Source of the DNA: an uncultured bacterium
Lineage (GTDB): Bacteria; Bacteroidota; Bacteroidia; Bacteroidales; Bacteroidaceae
NCBI GenBank assembly: GCA_905215345.1
Contig: CAJMPR010000020.1
Coordinates: 1 to 64,000, forward strand
Reading direction: 5' to 3'
DNA length: 64,000 bases
This document shows, piece after piece, positions 8,193 to 17,203 of this stretch. Numbering within the stretch: position 1 is the first letter of the stretch; the number at the start of each line of letters is the position of its first letter. The notes under the pieces are model-generated. The model was not told the DNA's origin. It worked only from the letters and a program-made list of their open reading frames with translations, and ran no database searches. Both the position numbers and the translations under genes were made by a program.

Positions 8193-9203
8193 ATGAGTAT
8201 AAAAGAGGAATACTGGAAATATTCATTAATCTTCATTATCATCGGATTAGGAATCATTCTTTTCAGACAGATTACTCCTTTTCTGGGCGGATTATTAGGT
8301 GCTTTGACTATCTATATCCTAGTCAGAAGGCAAATGATTTACTTATCCGAAAAGCGGAAAATGAAACGAAGCATAGCGGCCACCCTTATTACAGCAGAAG
8401 CCATCTTATGTTTCCTTGTTCCCTTGGCCTTATTGGTATGGTTGGCAGTAATCAATCTTCAGAATATTAAACTCGATCCACAAACAATTATTGCACCATT
8501 TGAGGAAGCTGCCGCCATTATCAAAGCTAAAACCGGCTATAACATATTAGGAGGTGACGCTCTCTCATTTGTTATCTCAGCTCTTCCACGCATAGGACAA
8601 GCATTGATGGGGGGCATCAGCAGTTTTGCGGTTAATATGTTCGTGCTGATTTTTGTTCTTTACTTTATGCTGATAGGCGGAAAAAAGATGGAGCAATATA
8701 TCAATGACATACTTCCTTTTAATGAGGCTAATACCCAGAATGTAGTGCACGAAATCAACATGATCGTTCGTTCCAATGCTATCGGCATACCCTTACTGGC
8801 AATCATACAAGGAGGAGTAGCAATGATAGGTTATTGGATATTTGACGCACCAAACATATTACTATCCGGCTTTTTAACAGGATTTGCCAGTATCGTCCCC
8901 ATGGTAGGGACAACACTGGTATGGGTTCCTATAGCCATTTATATGGCTCTAATAGGGAATTGGTTTCAGGCTATCGGATTGGCTATCTTTGGAGCCCTTG
9001 TCATTTCACAACTTGATAACCTGATACGTTTTATTATTCAAAAGAAGATGGCGGATATCCATCCACTTATCACCATCTTCGGAGTAGTCATAGGACTTTC
9101 TCTCTTTGGATTCATGGGCATCATTTTCGGCCCACTTTTACTTTCCTTGTTCTTTCTCTTTATTGATATGTTCAAAAAGGGATATCTGGATGGTGGAAAG
9201 TAA
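8193..9203 (+). CDS. AI-2E family transporter (PerM-like permease)
   Basis: A 336-aa inner-membrane protein with about seven or eight hydrophobic helices. The family C-terminal region is clear (ILLSGFLTGFASIVPMVG, then a GFMGIIFGPLL helix). The family is named after autoinducer-2 export (TqsA), but many members do other transport and the substrate here is unknown. A longer in-frame reading starts at 8160. I prefer 8193 (MSIKEEYWKYS) because the segment 8161-8183 is a 9-bp hairpin and a -7-like TATGTTTC overlaps the upstream ATG. The gene ends 21 bp before the convergent DUF3244-like gene. Confidence 0.85.
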   Translation: MSIKEEYWKYSLIFIIIGLGIILFRQITPFLGGLLGALTIYILVRRQMIYLSEKRKMKRSIAATLITAEAILCFLVPLALLVWLAVINLQNIKLDPQTIIAPFEEAAAIIKAKTGYNILGGDALSFVISALPRIGQALMGGISSFAVNMFVLIFVLYFMLIGGKKMEQYINDILPFNEANTQNVVHEINMIVRSNAIGIPLLAIIQGGVAMIGYWIFDAPNILLSGFLTGFASIVPMVGTTLVWVPIAIYMALIGNWFQAIGLAIFGALVISQLDNLIRFIIQKKMADIHPLITIFGVVIGLSLFGFMGIIFGPLLLSLFFLFIDMFKKGYLDGGK

Positions 9204-9224
9204 AATTAAAAAAACGACTAAGAA

Positions 9225-9629
9225 TTAAAGAGCAAACCAAGCGTATGCACACGCACCATTAGCTCCCCTAATCTCCAGCAAAAAGTTACCAGACACGTCC
9301 GGAGACAATTGAATAGCTTTTGACGACGGAGCTAAGATGTTTTCGGAAGATGAATAGATAGAAGTCCCATCTTGAGAAATGGTTATTTCTATCTCACCAA
9401 TAGCTTCAAGAAAATCTAATTCGATTAAATTATTATCTACTATAAATGCAGAAATAGGAATATCAAAAGTAACAGAACGTGAACCCTTACCAGGCCCATA
9501 AGGAATTTCAAAGTTCACATCATTACCAGACAATGCTAATGGCTTTACAGCATATGTACCAGCTGTTACTGTATTGGCTGATATAAGACAACACAGACTA
9601 AATAAAAGAAATAAAAATTTTGTTCTCAT
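9225..9629 (-). CDS. Small secreted DUF3244-like protein
   Basis: A 134-aa protein with a signal peptide (about 1-23, cut near TVTAG) and a body made of beta strands. The stretch LIELDFLEAIGEIEITIS and the ending GNFLLEIRGANGACAYA resemble the short DUF3244 beta-sandwich common in Bacteroides. Function is unknown; the domain is usually extracytoplasmic. It lies downstream of the TPR regulator gene in the same direction, 161 bp away, and has its own -7 box. Confidence 0.75.
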   Translation of the reverse strand: MRTKFLFLLFSLCCLISANTVTAGTYAVKPLALSGNDVNFEIPYGPGKGSRSVTFDIPISAFIVDNNLIELDFLEAIGEIEITISQDGTSIYSSSENILAPSSKAIQLSPDVSGNFLLEIRGANGACAYAWFAL

Positions 9630-9659
9630 TGCACCACAATTAATAGATTATTTTGCTGC

Positions 9660-9667
9660 CAAAAATA
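9660..9667 (-). promoter_or_regulatory. -7 box for the DUF3244-like gene
   Basis: On the minus strand TATTTTTG matches TAnnTTTG about 30 bp upstream of the start codon. The nearest TTTG is only 10 bp further upstream, so the -33 element is not convincing. Confidence 0.5.
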
Positions 9668-9790
9668 GTGCATAATACAAAATTATCAGAAAATCGGCAT
9701 GGACAACAACGGAAAACGTATAAATCTATAAATCAATATATTAAACAGCATTTTCTAATAAATCAGTGGACAAATACAGATATCAATAGT

Positions 9791-11497
9791 TTAATAAAGA
9801 GTTATAAATTCCTCCAAATTATTATCATTCAATAAATGCAGTTTTTCTTTCAACCTCTGTTTCATTCTAAAAACGGAATTCAACTCACAATCAAAAACAA
9901 ACATTAATTCTTTAGAAGTAAAACCTATTTTTATTAAAGATGCCAACATAATATTATTCTCTGTCAGCTCATAATCAATTTTAAGACGGGAAACAAAGTT
10001 TCCAAATAACAAATCAAAATACTCAAAAACTTGTGCTTTTTCATTTTTGCTCATTCTTTTCACGATTAAAGTATTCTTCTTTAATTGATCTAAAAGAAAA
10101 ACTGCATTAACACATATATTTTCACGTATAGCTTTATTTTCATTAGTTAATAACAATATCTTCTGATTCAGTTTACCTATTTTTTCTTTACTACTCTCTA
10201 TTGCTACATTTTCTTTTTGTCGTAATTCTTCAAGCTTATAAACATAACGATTAATAGTCTCTTCATTTTCTCTTATTATCCGAATATTTTTCTTAAAACG
10301 TTCTCTATACATTTTCTTTAGAAGAAGAAAAGAAATACCACCAATAACTACAATAAATAATATTACTGATAATAGAAAATATAATTGCGTACGTTTAGCC
10401 TGTTCTATCTGTTTATTCTCCATTATTAATTTATCACGTTCGTACTTTCGTTGAAGAACCAGTAATTGATTCTTCAAACTCTGACTTTGAGCAATATTTA
10501 ATAATGAGTCAGACTTTTCTTTATAAAAAAGAGCTTTAATATAATCCTGTCTTTTCTTCTCCAACAAAAAAAGAGAATTATATGCACCGGCTTGGGTGAA
10601 TGCATATCTGGAAGACAGTCCTTTCTCAAAACAATTCCTAGCTTTATCAAATTGTTCTTTATCTAAATAAAGGTTTCCTAATGATAAATAGTAATGGCTA
10701 ACCACATTAGGATCTTTTTCATACTTAATAGCATCTGAAAGATAATTTATAGCACCACTTATATTCCCCTCACTTTTTTCTACAATTCCTAATATTTGTA
10801 AAAAAGAAGGCAAGGCTTGCGCTGTACTATCACCACTTAGCAAAGAAATCCCATGTTCTGCATACCAACGTGCACTATCATTATTCTCCTTTGCAATATA
10901 AAGGTAAGCAATATTACGATACCCATATGCCATTTTCTGTTTATTATTACCTTTCCCACTATAATAAATTGCTTTCCTATAATTATCAACAGCTACTTCA
11001 TACATACCTTGATCATTATTCAAATATCCAATGTACTCCTGTAATGCTGCTTGTAACTGATATTCTTGAGTTCCCTCTAAAACTTTCTCTGCATCTAAGT
11101 ATATTTTCATTGCAATATCTACACTGTCTTGAAAAGCCATAACTTTCCCATAATAGAAAAGAGCCTTCCCTTTCTTCACCTTATCCTTACCATCTTGATA
11201 ATAATCGACAGCAATTTTTATTAATGAGTCGGATTGCAGACTATCCAAATAGTTCTTATCTCTAACCTGAGTCAATAGTAGTGCATAGTCAGCACGTTGT
11301 TTCCCGTGAAGTTTTTCTGGATGAGGTAATTGGTTTAACAGCAATAAAGCACTATCTGGACATACATCAATACACCTTTCCACTTTTTCTAAAATATCCG
11401 GTGTGTCCGTTTGAGAGCAGGACATTACAAGACTTCCAATAATCAAGAAGCTAATAAATAGTAGTTTTTTCATCTTTTCGTTAGTCATATACTTCAT
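9791..11497 (-). CDS. TPR lipoprotein/membrane regulator with C-terminal helix-turn-helix-like region
   Basis: A protein of up to 568 aa. The N-terminus is a lipoprotein-type signal (LVMSC lipobox), which fits better if translation starts at 11488 or 11473 than at 11497. Residues about 40-340 are TPR-like helical repeats (periplasmic), one transmembrane helix lies near 368-390 (FLLSVILFIVVIGGISFLLL), a coiled coil follows to about 470, and the last 90 residues look like a LuxR-type helix-turn-helix (SLIKIGFTSKELMFVFD, then SVFRMKQRLKEKL). This layout is common in Bacteroides and is taken to be a one-component membrane regulator; the signal and targets are unknown. The DUF3244-like gene directly downstream may be a target. 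Confidence 0.75.
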   Translation of the reverse strand: MKYMTNEKMKKLLFISFLIIGSLVMSCSQTDTPDILEKVERCIDVCPDSALLLLNQLPHPEKLHGKQRADYALLLTQVRDKNYLDSLQSDSLIKIAVDYYQDGKDKVKKGKALFYYGKVMAFQDSVDIAMKIYLDAEKVLEGTQEYQLQAALQEYIGYLNNDQGMYEVAVDNYRKAIYYSGKGNNKQKMAYGYRNIAYLYIAKENNDSARWYAEHGISLLSGDSTAQALPSFLQILGIVEKSEGNISGAINYLSDAIKYEKDPNVVSHYYLSLGNLYLDKEQFDKARNCFEKGLSSRYAFTQAGAYNSLFLLEKKRQDYIKALFYKEKSDSLLNIAQSQSLKNQLLVLQRKYERDKLIMENKQIEQAKRTQLYFLLSVILFIVVIGGISFLLLKKMYRERFKKNIRIIRENEETINRYVYKLEELRQKENVAIESSKEKIGKLNQKILLLTNENKAIRENICVNAVFLLDQLKKNTLIVKRMSKNEKAQVFEYFDLLFGNFVSRLKIDYELTENNIMLASLIKIGFTSKELMFVFDCELNSVFRMKQRLKEKLHLLNDNNLEEFITLY

Positions 11498-11557
11498 AAT
11501 CTATTGATTGAAGTATTTTTCATTTTGATATAAACAGAATTCTTACCGTTGAGCAGT

Positions 11558-11565
11558 CAAAGATA
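11558..11565 (-). promoter_or_regulatory. -7 box for the TPR regulator gene
   Basis: On the minus strand TATCTTTG is an exact -7 match, 60-85 bp upstream of the candidate start codons. About 20 bp further upstream there is TTGT, a poor -33 match. Confidence 0.5.
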
Positions 11566-11618
11566 TTAATATCCTAACAAGTAATACAAGGAAAAAAGAA
11601 AAAGCTGACCGACGAATA

Positions 11619-12278
11619 TCAAAAACAATAAAATTCCAGTATCCGTTGGAGTAAACTATCCGGTTTGGCCCTATTCTGTGCAAGCTCTGTCTGACTCAAA
11701 TTATAAAGTTGGCGTAACAGAGCACCAGATTGTTTTTCACATAGAGAAGAATTGTGCACCAACTCTACCCAATAAACGGTTTCTCCCCAAACATCGACAG
11801 TAAACAAAGCCAAAACACTCATCGGTACCGATCTGTTTCTGTATTTATGAAAGAACTCTATTAAAAAAGATAAGATATCAGACATAATCCGCTTGCAACG
11901 TACATGGCAAGACGATTGCCGATTTTTGAGACGTAACAAGAAATAATACCCCAACCACAAATAAATGGGAAAAACTCCAACATTTGAAGCATCTACTTTC
12001 TTCCAGAAATTAATCAGCGTCACATCAATATCTCCAAGAATATTATCAGTATCACCATTTATATAATACTTTTGAACAAGACATTCGAAAGTACATCCCC
12101 ACTTAGCCATATCAACACTGTCATGAGTCTTGTTAATCAACAACTTTGCTTCTTCCAACATCTTATAAGCTTCCACTTCTGATTCCTGACAATTGTCATA
12201 AAACCGGGACTGACGAAACAATAGAAGAGACTGGCACAATAACTCATCAAAAGTGTATTCTGTACTTTCCATATTCAA
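11619..12278 (-). CDS. Hypothetical helical protein
   Basis: A 219-aa protein I do not recognise. It has no signal peptide and is predicted mostly helical by eye, with a hydrophobic segment VFPIYLWLGYYFLLRL around residues 102-117 that could be a buried helix or a membrane segment. It is fairly rich in Cys, and the N-terminal half resembles TPR-like helix pairs. It sits between the RND operon and the TPR regulator, in the same direction as both, with its own promoter at 12297-12327. It may be a partner of one of them, but nothing in the sequence shows this. Confidence 0.6.
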   Translation of the reverse strand: MNMESTEYTFDELLCQSLLLFRQSRFYDNCQESEVEAYKMLEEAKLLINKTHDSVDMAKWGCTFECLVQKYYINGDTDNILGDIDVTLINFWKKVDASNVGVFPIYLWLGYYFLLRLKNRQSSCHVRCKRIMSDILSFLIEFFHKYRNRSVPMSVLALFTVDVWGETVYWVELVHNSSLCEKQSGALLRQLYNLSQTELAQNRAKPDSLLQRILEFYCF

Positions 12279-12296
12279 TCTGCTTGTTTAGGTAGA

Positions 12297-12327
12297 CGAA
12301 AGTACGAACTTGAGAAGAGTTAACAAA
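12297..12327 (-). promoter_or_regulatory. Promoter for the hypothetical gene at 11619
   Basis: On the minus strand TTTG (12324-12327), a 19-bp spacer and TACTTTCG (12297-12304, one mismatch to TAnnTTTG) form a near-consensus Bacteroides promoter. It would give a very short leader before the start codon at 12278. Confidence 0.5.
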
Positions 12328-12431
12328 CAATGGACAGTGGACAATATAATTTATCGCATAACAATTTATATATAAATCAATTACCGCATATCGTTTTTTA
12401 TTTTCAAATCTCCTATGGTGGACATTTCAAT

Positions 12432-15400
12432 TTATTTCGGCATTTTTCTTTTCAAACAGAACACCGGCAAAAAGAAAAAGATGCCAATAACCGACATAAT
12501 CAATCCACCGATAGTGCCCGCTGCCAATGGAAACCAGAAAGCCTCCTTATCAGCTCCCACCATAAAAGGGATAAAGCCCAGAATAGTTGAAACCACCGTC
12601 AGGAAAATAGGAACGACTTTTGCATTCCAGGCTTTGGTATAGGCACAGAGCATGGAGAGCCGGGGAAAACGACGGCGGATACTATTGTATTCATTCAGGA
12701 TATAAATGCTGGCGTTTACCGTAATGCCACACAACAAGACAAAAGAAGCGAAACCACCCTGGTCAAAGTTCAGCCGGAACCAATAAAAAGTAAGGAATAC
12801 ACCGATATAAGAGACGGGGATCACAAAGATGATAGCCAACGGTTGCTTCAATGAATTGAACAAAATGCTCGTTGTAAAAAAGATAATTCCGATAACTACC
12901 AACAAAAGCAGGTATTGCTTATTGTCTTTTTTACCCCATGCCCACGAGTTACTGTCCGATTCGGCAGTATAGCCCATAGGCAGGATTTCATTATATTCTT
13001 CAAGATCACGTTCCAATATCTTATTGCCCATCTCGTTCGAACCGATATATTCATATTGCAGGCAAAGACGATATTGTTGTCTTTCTTTTGCAATGTCCTG
13101 CGGCATTTGTCCCTTTTCCATTACAGCCAATTCCGAAAGTTTATAATGTTTGCCATTTTTCATCCCATAAGGGAAGAATTGCATCGCCCACACATCATAT
13201 ACATGAGACTGACGCGATGAAAGTTTAATTTTTTCCACCCCTTCTTCCGACAATACGGAGCCAACCTCCATGTTTCTCCCAAAAACAGGCTGGATAGAGG
13301 CAAAGAGTTGCCGTGCATCAATACCTTCCTGCACCATTCTTTCTTTATTCAGGTTGAAGTAAAATTCCTGGTAATCATCTTTCCACCATGAAAACTCCGA
13401 ATTTATAAGTACCTCTTTTATGCGGCGATGTTCCAGTAACTTAGTTTTCAACTTCTCCGCCCAGTCATAAAGCTCATCATAATTATAACCATACATCCTG
13501 ATGCGATAGGAACCCGCACTTTCGCGCACATCGTTACTGAAACCCTGATCCTCCAAACCGTATACGCTCCAGCTACCACCACCCAACTGCAAAGCCTTAT
13601 TTATTACATTAGCTTTCAGAGTGTATGGGAAACCGCTATCTTGGTATTCTTTCTTAAAGTAAATATTGATACTGGCACGCCGGGCGCTATATACCGAAGT
13701 ATGAAACTGCCTGATTTCCTTAAATTCACTCAGATAGGTTTCCATACGCTTCACTAAGGAGTTCATCTGTTCAAGGGTACTTCCATTAGGCAGATTAGCG
13801 TTAGCAGTGAGCACCACCTCTTCATTACGGGTAAAATAACTACCTTCATATACTTTTTGTACAAACAGACGTAACGCACCACCCAAGGCTCTATCGACAA
13901 CCGGTTTCACAGATTCTTTATAAGTGGAAGAGCCTAAAGTTTTATTATAAAAATCTTCCCACCGTCCTTCTCCGTCCAGCTTTTCCGGCAACAGAAAAAC
14001 CGGAAGACCGAAGCCTAATAGCAATAATATACATACAGCCCATCGCCAACGGCAAAGGAAACGGATCAGAATAGCGTAAAAACGCGTAAAATGAACGGTC
14101 ACCCGACAAAAATTTCTCCGTCTGATGAAACGCATCAAACCTTTACGGGGTTTTCTTACTCGGGCAGTTTTAACCGACAACATGCCTGTCTTATCAATCA
14201 TAGCCGGAACAAAGAAAAGTGCCACCAGTAATGATATGCCAAGATTGATAATCATCACCGCGGCAAAATCCTGCAGATTTAAACGTATCTTCTCATCCAG
14301 AAAGAAAATAATAACCAATGCCCCAACCGTGGTCAGTGTTGCCGCCAGCACCGACATAAAAGCTTTCAGGTTACGACGGTGCATGATATGATCGGTCATG
14401 ATGATGGTACTGTCTATCACCAGATTCAGTGAAACCGTAATACCCGCCAACGAATAGAGTTGCATTTCCAGACCGAAAAGATAATAAAAGATGAACGCCA
14501 CGGCTATATTAACAGCCAGACTAGTTACAATCAGCAGCATGTACTTCAGCCTACGGGTAATCAACCAGACAAATACCAAAAGGATAAGTACCGTCAATCC
14601 GGTACGGAAATAGATCTTGTCCAACTCCTCCCGGATATACTCGGTGGCATCATAACTGACATGTATCTCATAACCCGCCGGAATTATCTTCCTTATAGCC
14701 TCCATTTCAGCCATAACGGCACGGCTGAGTTGTAACTGGTTGGCTGCTTCTTCCGCCGTAACCGACAGATAAATAGAATTCAACCCATTAATGCGATAAT
14801 AACTTTGCGGTTCTTCTTCCATCCGGGTCACCTTCACCAGTTCATCCAGACGAAGCATTTTTCCACCGGCATTTGTCACCGTGATAGCAGACGGATCAAA
14901 AACATCAGTACCCGTTTCCGGTACCAGAGCCAGACGTATCCATTGTTCACCACCTTTACCGATATCTATATTGTGCGTTCCCAGGAATTCCTTCCGGTAA
15001 TATTGTCTCACCGCATTATGGATATCCGACAGACTTACCCCCAACAAACGTAATCGTTCGCTATCGTACTCCAACCGCCACTCCATAGGGGTCGCCCCGC
15101 TCAATTCTATTTTATACACACCCGCCAAACGTGCCAATTGCGGTTTGATATGTTCTTCGGCATATTGTTGTATCAGAATGGGAGTTGACGGAGCATTCAA
15201 TGTAAAGGACATGAAAGGGCGGAGCGCATCATTATCGGACGTTTTCATCCAGATGGTCGGATAACTAACACCTTCGGGGAGTTGCGGCCACGTTTGTCTG
15301 ATTATGGTGGAGGCTTCAAAACGTACCGCATCTACATCCGCATGTTTATCTAACTCCACAGTGATACTTCCCGAACCGTTACTTGAAGTTGAGTTCAAAT

Positions 15401-15620
15401 TCTTCACTCCGCGTATGCGTGCCAGCATGGATTCCAGTTTACTGGTTACCTCCATCTCGACAACCCGCGAGGAAGCACCAGGCATACTGAATCCTACCGT
15501 GAATCCCGGCAGGTTGCGGGACGGATTCAACTTGACAGGAAGAAGCGGCGTCAATGCCATTCCTACCAAAGCCAAGCAGACGAAAGTCACGATAACGGTA
15601 AAAGAAGAAGCTTTATTCAT
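12432..15620 (-). CDS. RND efflux permease (second permease of the set)
   Basis: An inner-membrane RND-superfamily proton-driven exporter of 1062 aa. It has the usual 12-helix plan with two large periplasmic loops; the first helix is at about 8-28 and the TM4 motif LVIDSTIIMTDH is centred on Asp403. AcrB has an Asp-Asp pair there; here the second Asp is Ser. I chose the ATG at 15620 (MNKASSFTV), which overlaps the TolC gene stop by 8 bp, over a longer reading from 15662. It is the last gene of the adaptor-permease-TolC-permease set. The substrate is not evident. The adaptor and TolC are probably shared with the permease at 17204. Confidence 0.93.
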   Translation of the reverse strand: MNKASSFTVIVTFVCLALVGMALTPLLPVKLNPSRNLPGFTVGFSMPGASSRVVEMEVTSKLESMLARIRGVKNLNSTSSNGSGSITVELDKHADVDAVRFEASTIIRQTWPQLPEGVSYPTIWMKTSDNDALRPFMSFTLNAPSTPILIQQYAEEHIKPQLARLAGVYKIELSGATPMEWRLEYDSERLRLLGVSLSDIHNAVRQYYRKEFLGTHNIDIGKGGEQWIRLALVPETGTDVFDPSAITVTNAGGKMLRLDELVKVTRMEEEPQSYYRINGLNSIYLSVTAEEAANQLQLSRAVMAEMEAIRKIIPAGYEIHVSYDATEYIREELDKIYFRTGLTVLILLVFVWLITRRLKYMLLIVTSLAVNIAVAFIFYYLFGLEMQLYSLAGITVSLNLVIDSTIIMTDHIMHRRNLKAFMSVLAATLTTVGALVIIFFLDEKIRLNLQDFAAVMIINLGISLLVALFFVPAMIDKTGMLSVKTARVRKPRKGLMRFIRRRNFCRVTVHFTRFYAILIRFLCRWRWAVCILLLLGFGLPVFLLPEKLDGEGRWEDFYNKTLGSSTYKESVKPVVDRALGGALRLFVQKVYEGSYFTRNEEVVLTANANLPNGSTLEQMNSLVKRMETYLSEFKEIRQFHTSVYSARRASINIYFKKEYQDSGFPYTLKANVINKALQLGGGSWSVYGLEDQGFSNDVRESAGSYRIRMYGYNYDELYDWAEKLKTKLLEHRRIKEVLINSEFSWWKDDYQEFYFNLNKERMVQEGIDARQLFASIQPVFGRNMEVGSVLSEEGVEKIKLSSRQSHVYDVWAMQFFPYGMKNGKHYKLSELAVMEKGQMPQDIAKERQQYRLCLQYEYIGSNEMGNKILERDLEEYNEILPMGYTAESDSNSWAWGKKDNKQYLLLLVVIGIIFFTTSILFNSLKQPLAIIFVIPVSYIGVFLTFYWFRLNFDQGGFASFVLLCGITVNASIYILNEYNSIRRRFPRLSMLCAYTKAWNAKVVPIFLTVVSTILGFIPFMVGADKEAFWFPLAAGTIGGLIMSVIGIFFFLPVFCLKRKMPK

Positions 15621-17145
15621 AATCAAACTTTTCGGACAGAGAGAATCCCGAAGCAAAATCATGCAACGTCAGTTTACGTATCTTATAATAATTCAACCAA
15701 TAATTCTTTAAAGCCAAGATATAGTTCCGTTGCGCTTCCTGCTGACGGTTTAGAGAAAGCGTCAAGCTGTTGATATCCGCCTTGCCGATAATGAAACGCT
15801 GCCGGGTTTCGTTGTATGCCAGGATAGAAAGGTCAAGCGCTTCCTCTGCGCTGGCTACCAAGTCCTGTTGGACATTAAAGTCGGACACAGTCATTATAAC
15901 CTCTTCTTCTATACTGATTTCGTTCTGGCGTGAAGAAGTCTTTACGATATTAAGGTTGTTCTTCGCCATATTATACTTACCTTTTCTAACTCCCCAGTCT
16001 ACCAGCGGAATCGAAACACTCACCGAAACCATCTCCTGCTGCATGGGATTCTGATAGGCCTGTCCCAACCTCTCCGCCACCTGGTTGAACCCGACACTGG
16101 CATTGATGCTGGCATTGAAGCGAGATTCTTTCTTCGTCTTATCTACACGCTGTTCCGCTTCCAGAACATTCTGGCGCAATCCCAGAAAGTCTGGGTTATT
16201 GGTTTGGGCGGCCATCAGCGCCTCATCCACCGGAATAGTCAATGATTGGGGACGGCCTGGAAGACTGACCTTTATCTCGGTATTCTTCTCCAGATTCAGG
16301 AAAGAAGCCAGTGAAAACATGGCACGCTTCAATGAACTTGTAGCATTCTGCAATGTGTTACGGGCATTGACTACATCGAGTTTCAAGGTCAACAAATCGG
16401 CACGGCTGATGGAAGCTATCTTCAGGCGCTGCATACCGATGCGGTAAAGCGTATCAGTGGAAGCCGCATTTTCTTTAGCAAGGTCATACTCCGCCTGTGC
16501 CATGACAAGCGCGAAGAAATGGGTCGTAGCTTGCTCGGAAACCTGCTCGGCATTATAGATATATTCCTTTTTTACCTTTTCATATTTCAAAGGCTCTATC
16601 TTGCGCTCCCAGCGGAAAGCATTATACCCGATCAAACTTTGCGAATAGCCCAGTCGTACGGGGACACTGGTGAACTGCGTATAGGGATTACTACCGAAAC
16701 TTCTCATGAAACCCAGTTCCGTATCTAAATAAAAAGTACCACCCGTCAAGTCAAAATTCTGTCGGATGGCAAGATTACCATAAGCATAAAATGATTGCTG
16801 GCTACGATAGATATCCAGATCCTGTTCGGAATCATAACGTTTGGTTATGTCCCGGTTGTACTGGGCGGGAGTCATATTCAGGGTCAGACTCGGCAGACGG
16901 TTCGCTTTAAAAGTGCGATACTCCCAATAGCCGGACAGATACATATTCTTCGTGCGGAAAGCTTCCAGTGAACTGTCATTCGCCATTGCAATGGTCTGTT
17001 GCAAGTCCAGAGTAATCTGTTGTTGAGCAGACACAGAGACGGAACCGAAAAACAAGCATAACAATAAAGCCTCACCCCTGTTCCCTCTCCCAAAGAAAGG
17101 GGAATAGAAAGTTACTCTTCTTACTATCTTCTTTATAAAATTCAT
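15613..17145 (-). CDS. TolC-family outer-membrane efflux protein
   Basis: About 510 aa, starting at MNFIKK (17145); a further ATG at 17163 is possible. The N-terminus holds a basic stretch and a hydrophobic signal ending at VSVSAQQ. The body is two repeats of long amphipathic helices with beta strands, typical of TolC trimers that form the outer-membrane duct. The segment EQRVDKTKKESRFNASINAS marks the second repeat. It overlaps the downstream permease by 8 bp and follows the upstream permease by 58 bp, so it belongs to the same transcript and should complete a tripartite pump. Confidence 0.92.
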   Translation of the reverse strand: MNFIKKIVRRVTFYSPFFGRGNRGEALLLCLFFGSVSVSAQQQITLDLQQTIAMANDSSLEAFRTKNMYLSGYWEYRTFKANRLPSLTLNMTPAQYNRDITKRYDSEQDLDIYRSQQSFYAYGNLAIRQNFDLTGGTFYLDTELGFMRSFGSNPYTQFTSVPVRLGYSQSLIGYNAFRWERKIEPLKYEKVKKEYIYNAEQVSEQATTHFFALVMAQAEYDLAKENAASTDTLYRIGMQRLKIASISRADLLTLKLDVVNARNTLQNATSSLKRAMFSLASFLNLEKNTEIKVSLPGRPQSLTIPVDEALMAAQTNNPDFLGLRQNVLEAEQRVDKTKKESRFNASINASVGFNQVAERLGQAYQNPMQQEMVSVSVSIPLVDWGVRKGKYNMAKNNLNIVKTSSRQNEISIEEEVIMTVSDFNVQQDLVASAEEALDLSILAYNETRQRFIIGKADINSLTLSLNRQQEAQRNYILALKNYWLNYYKIRKLTLHDFASGFSLSEKFDYE

Positions 17146-17203
17146 TGTATAATAGTGTATCATTAATTATTCAACTTTCATATATCCACAATTCATCAAT
17201 CTA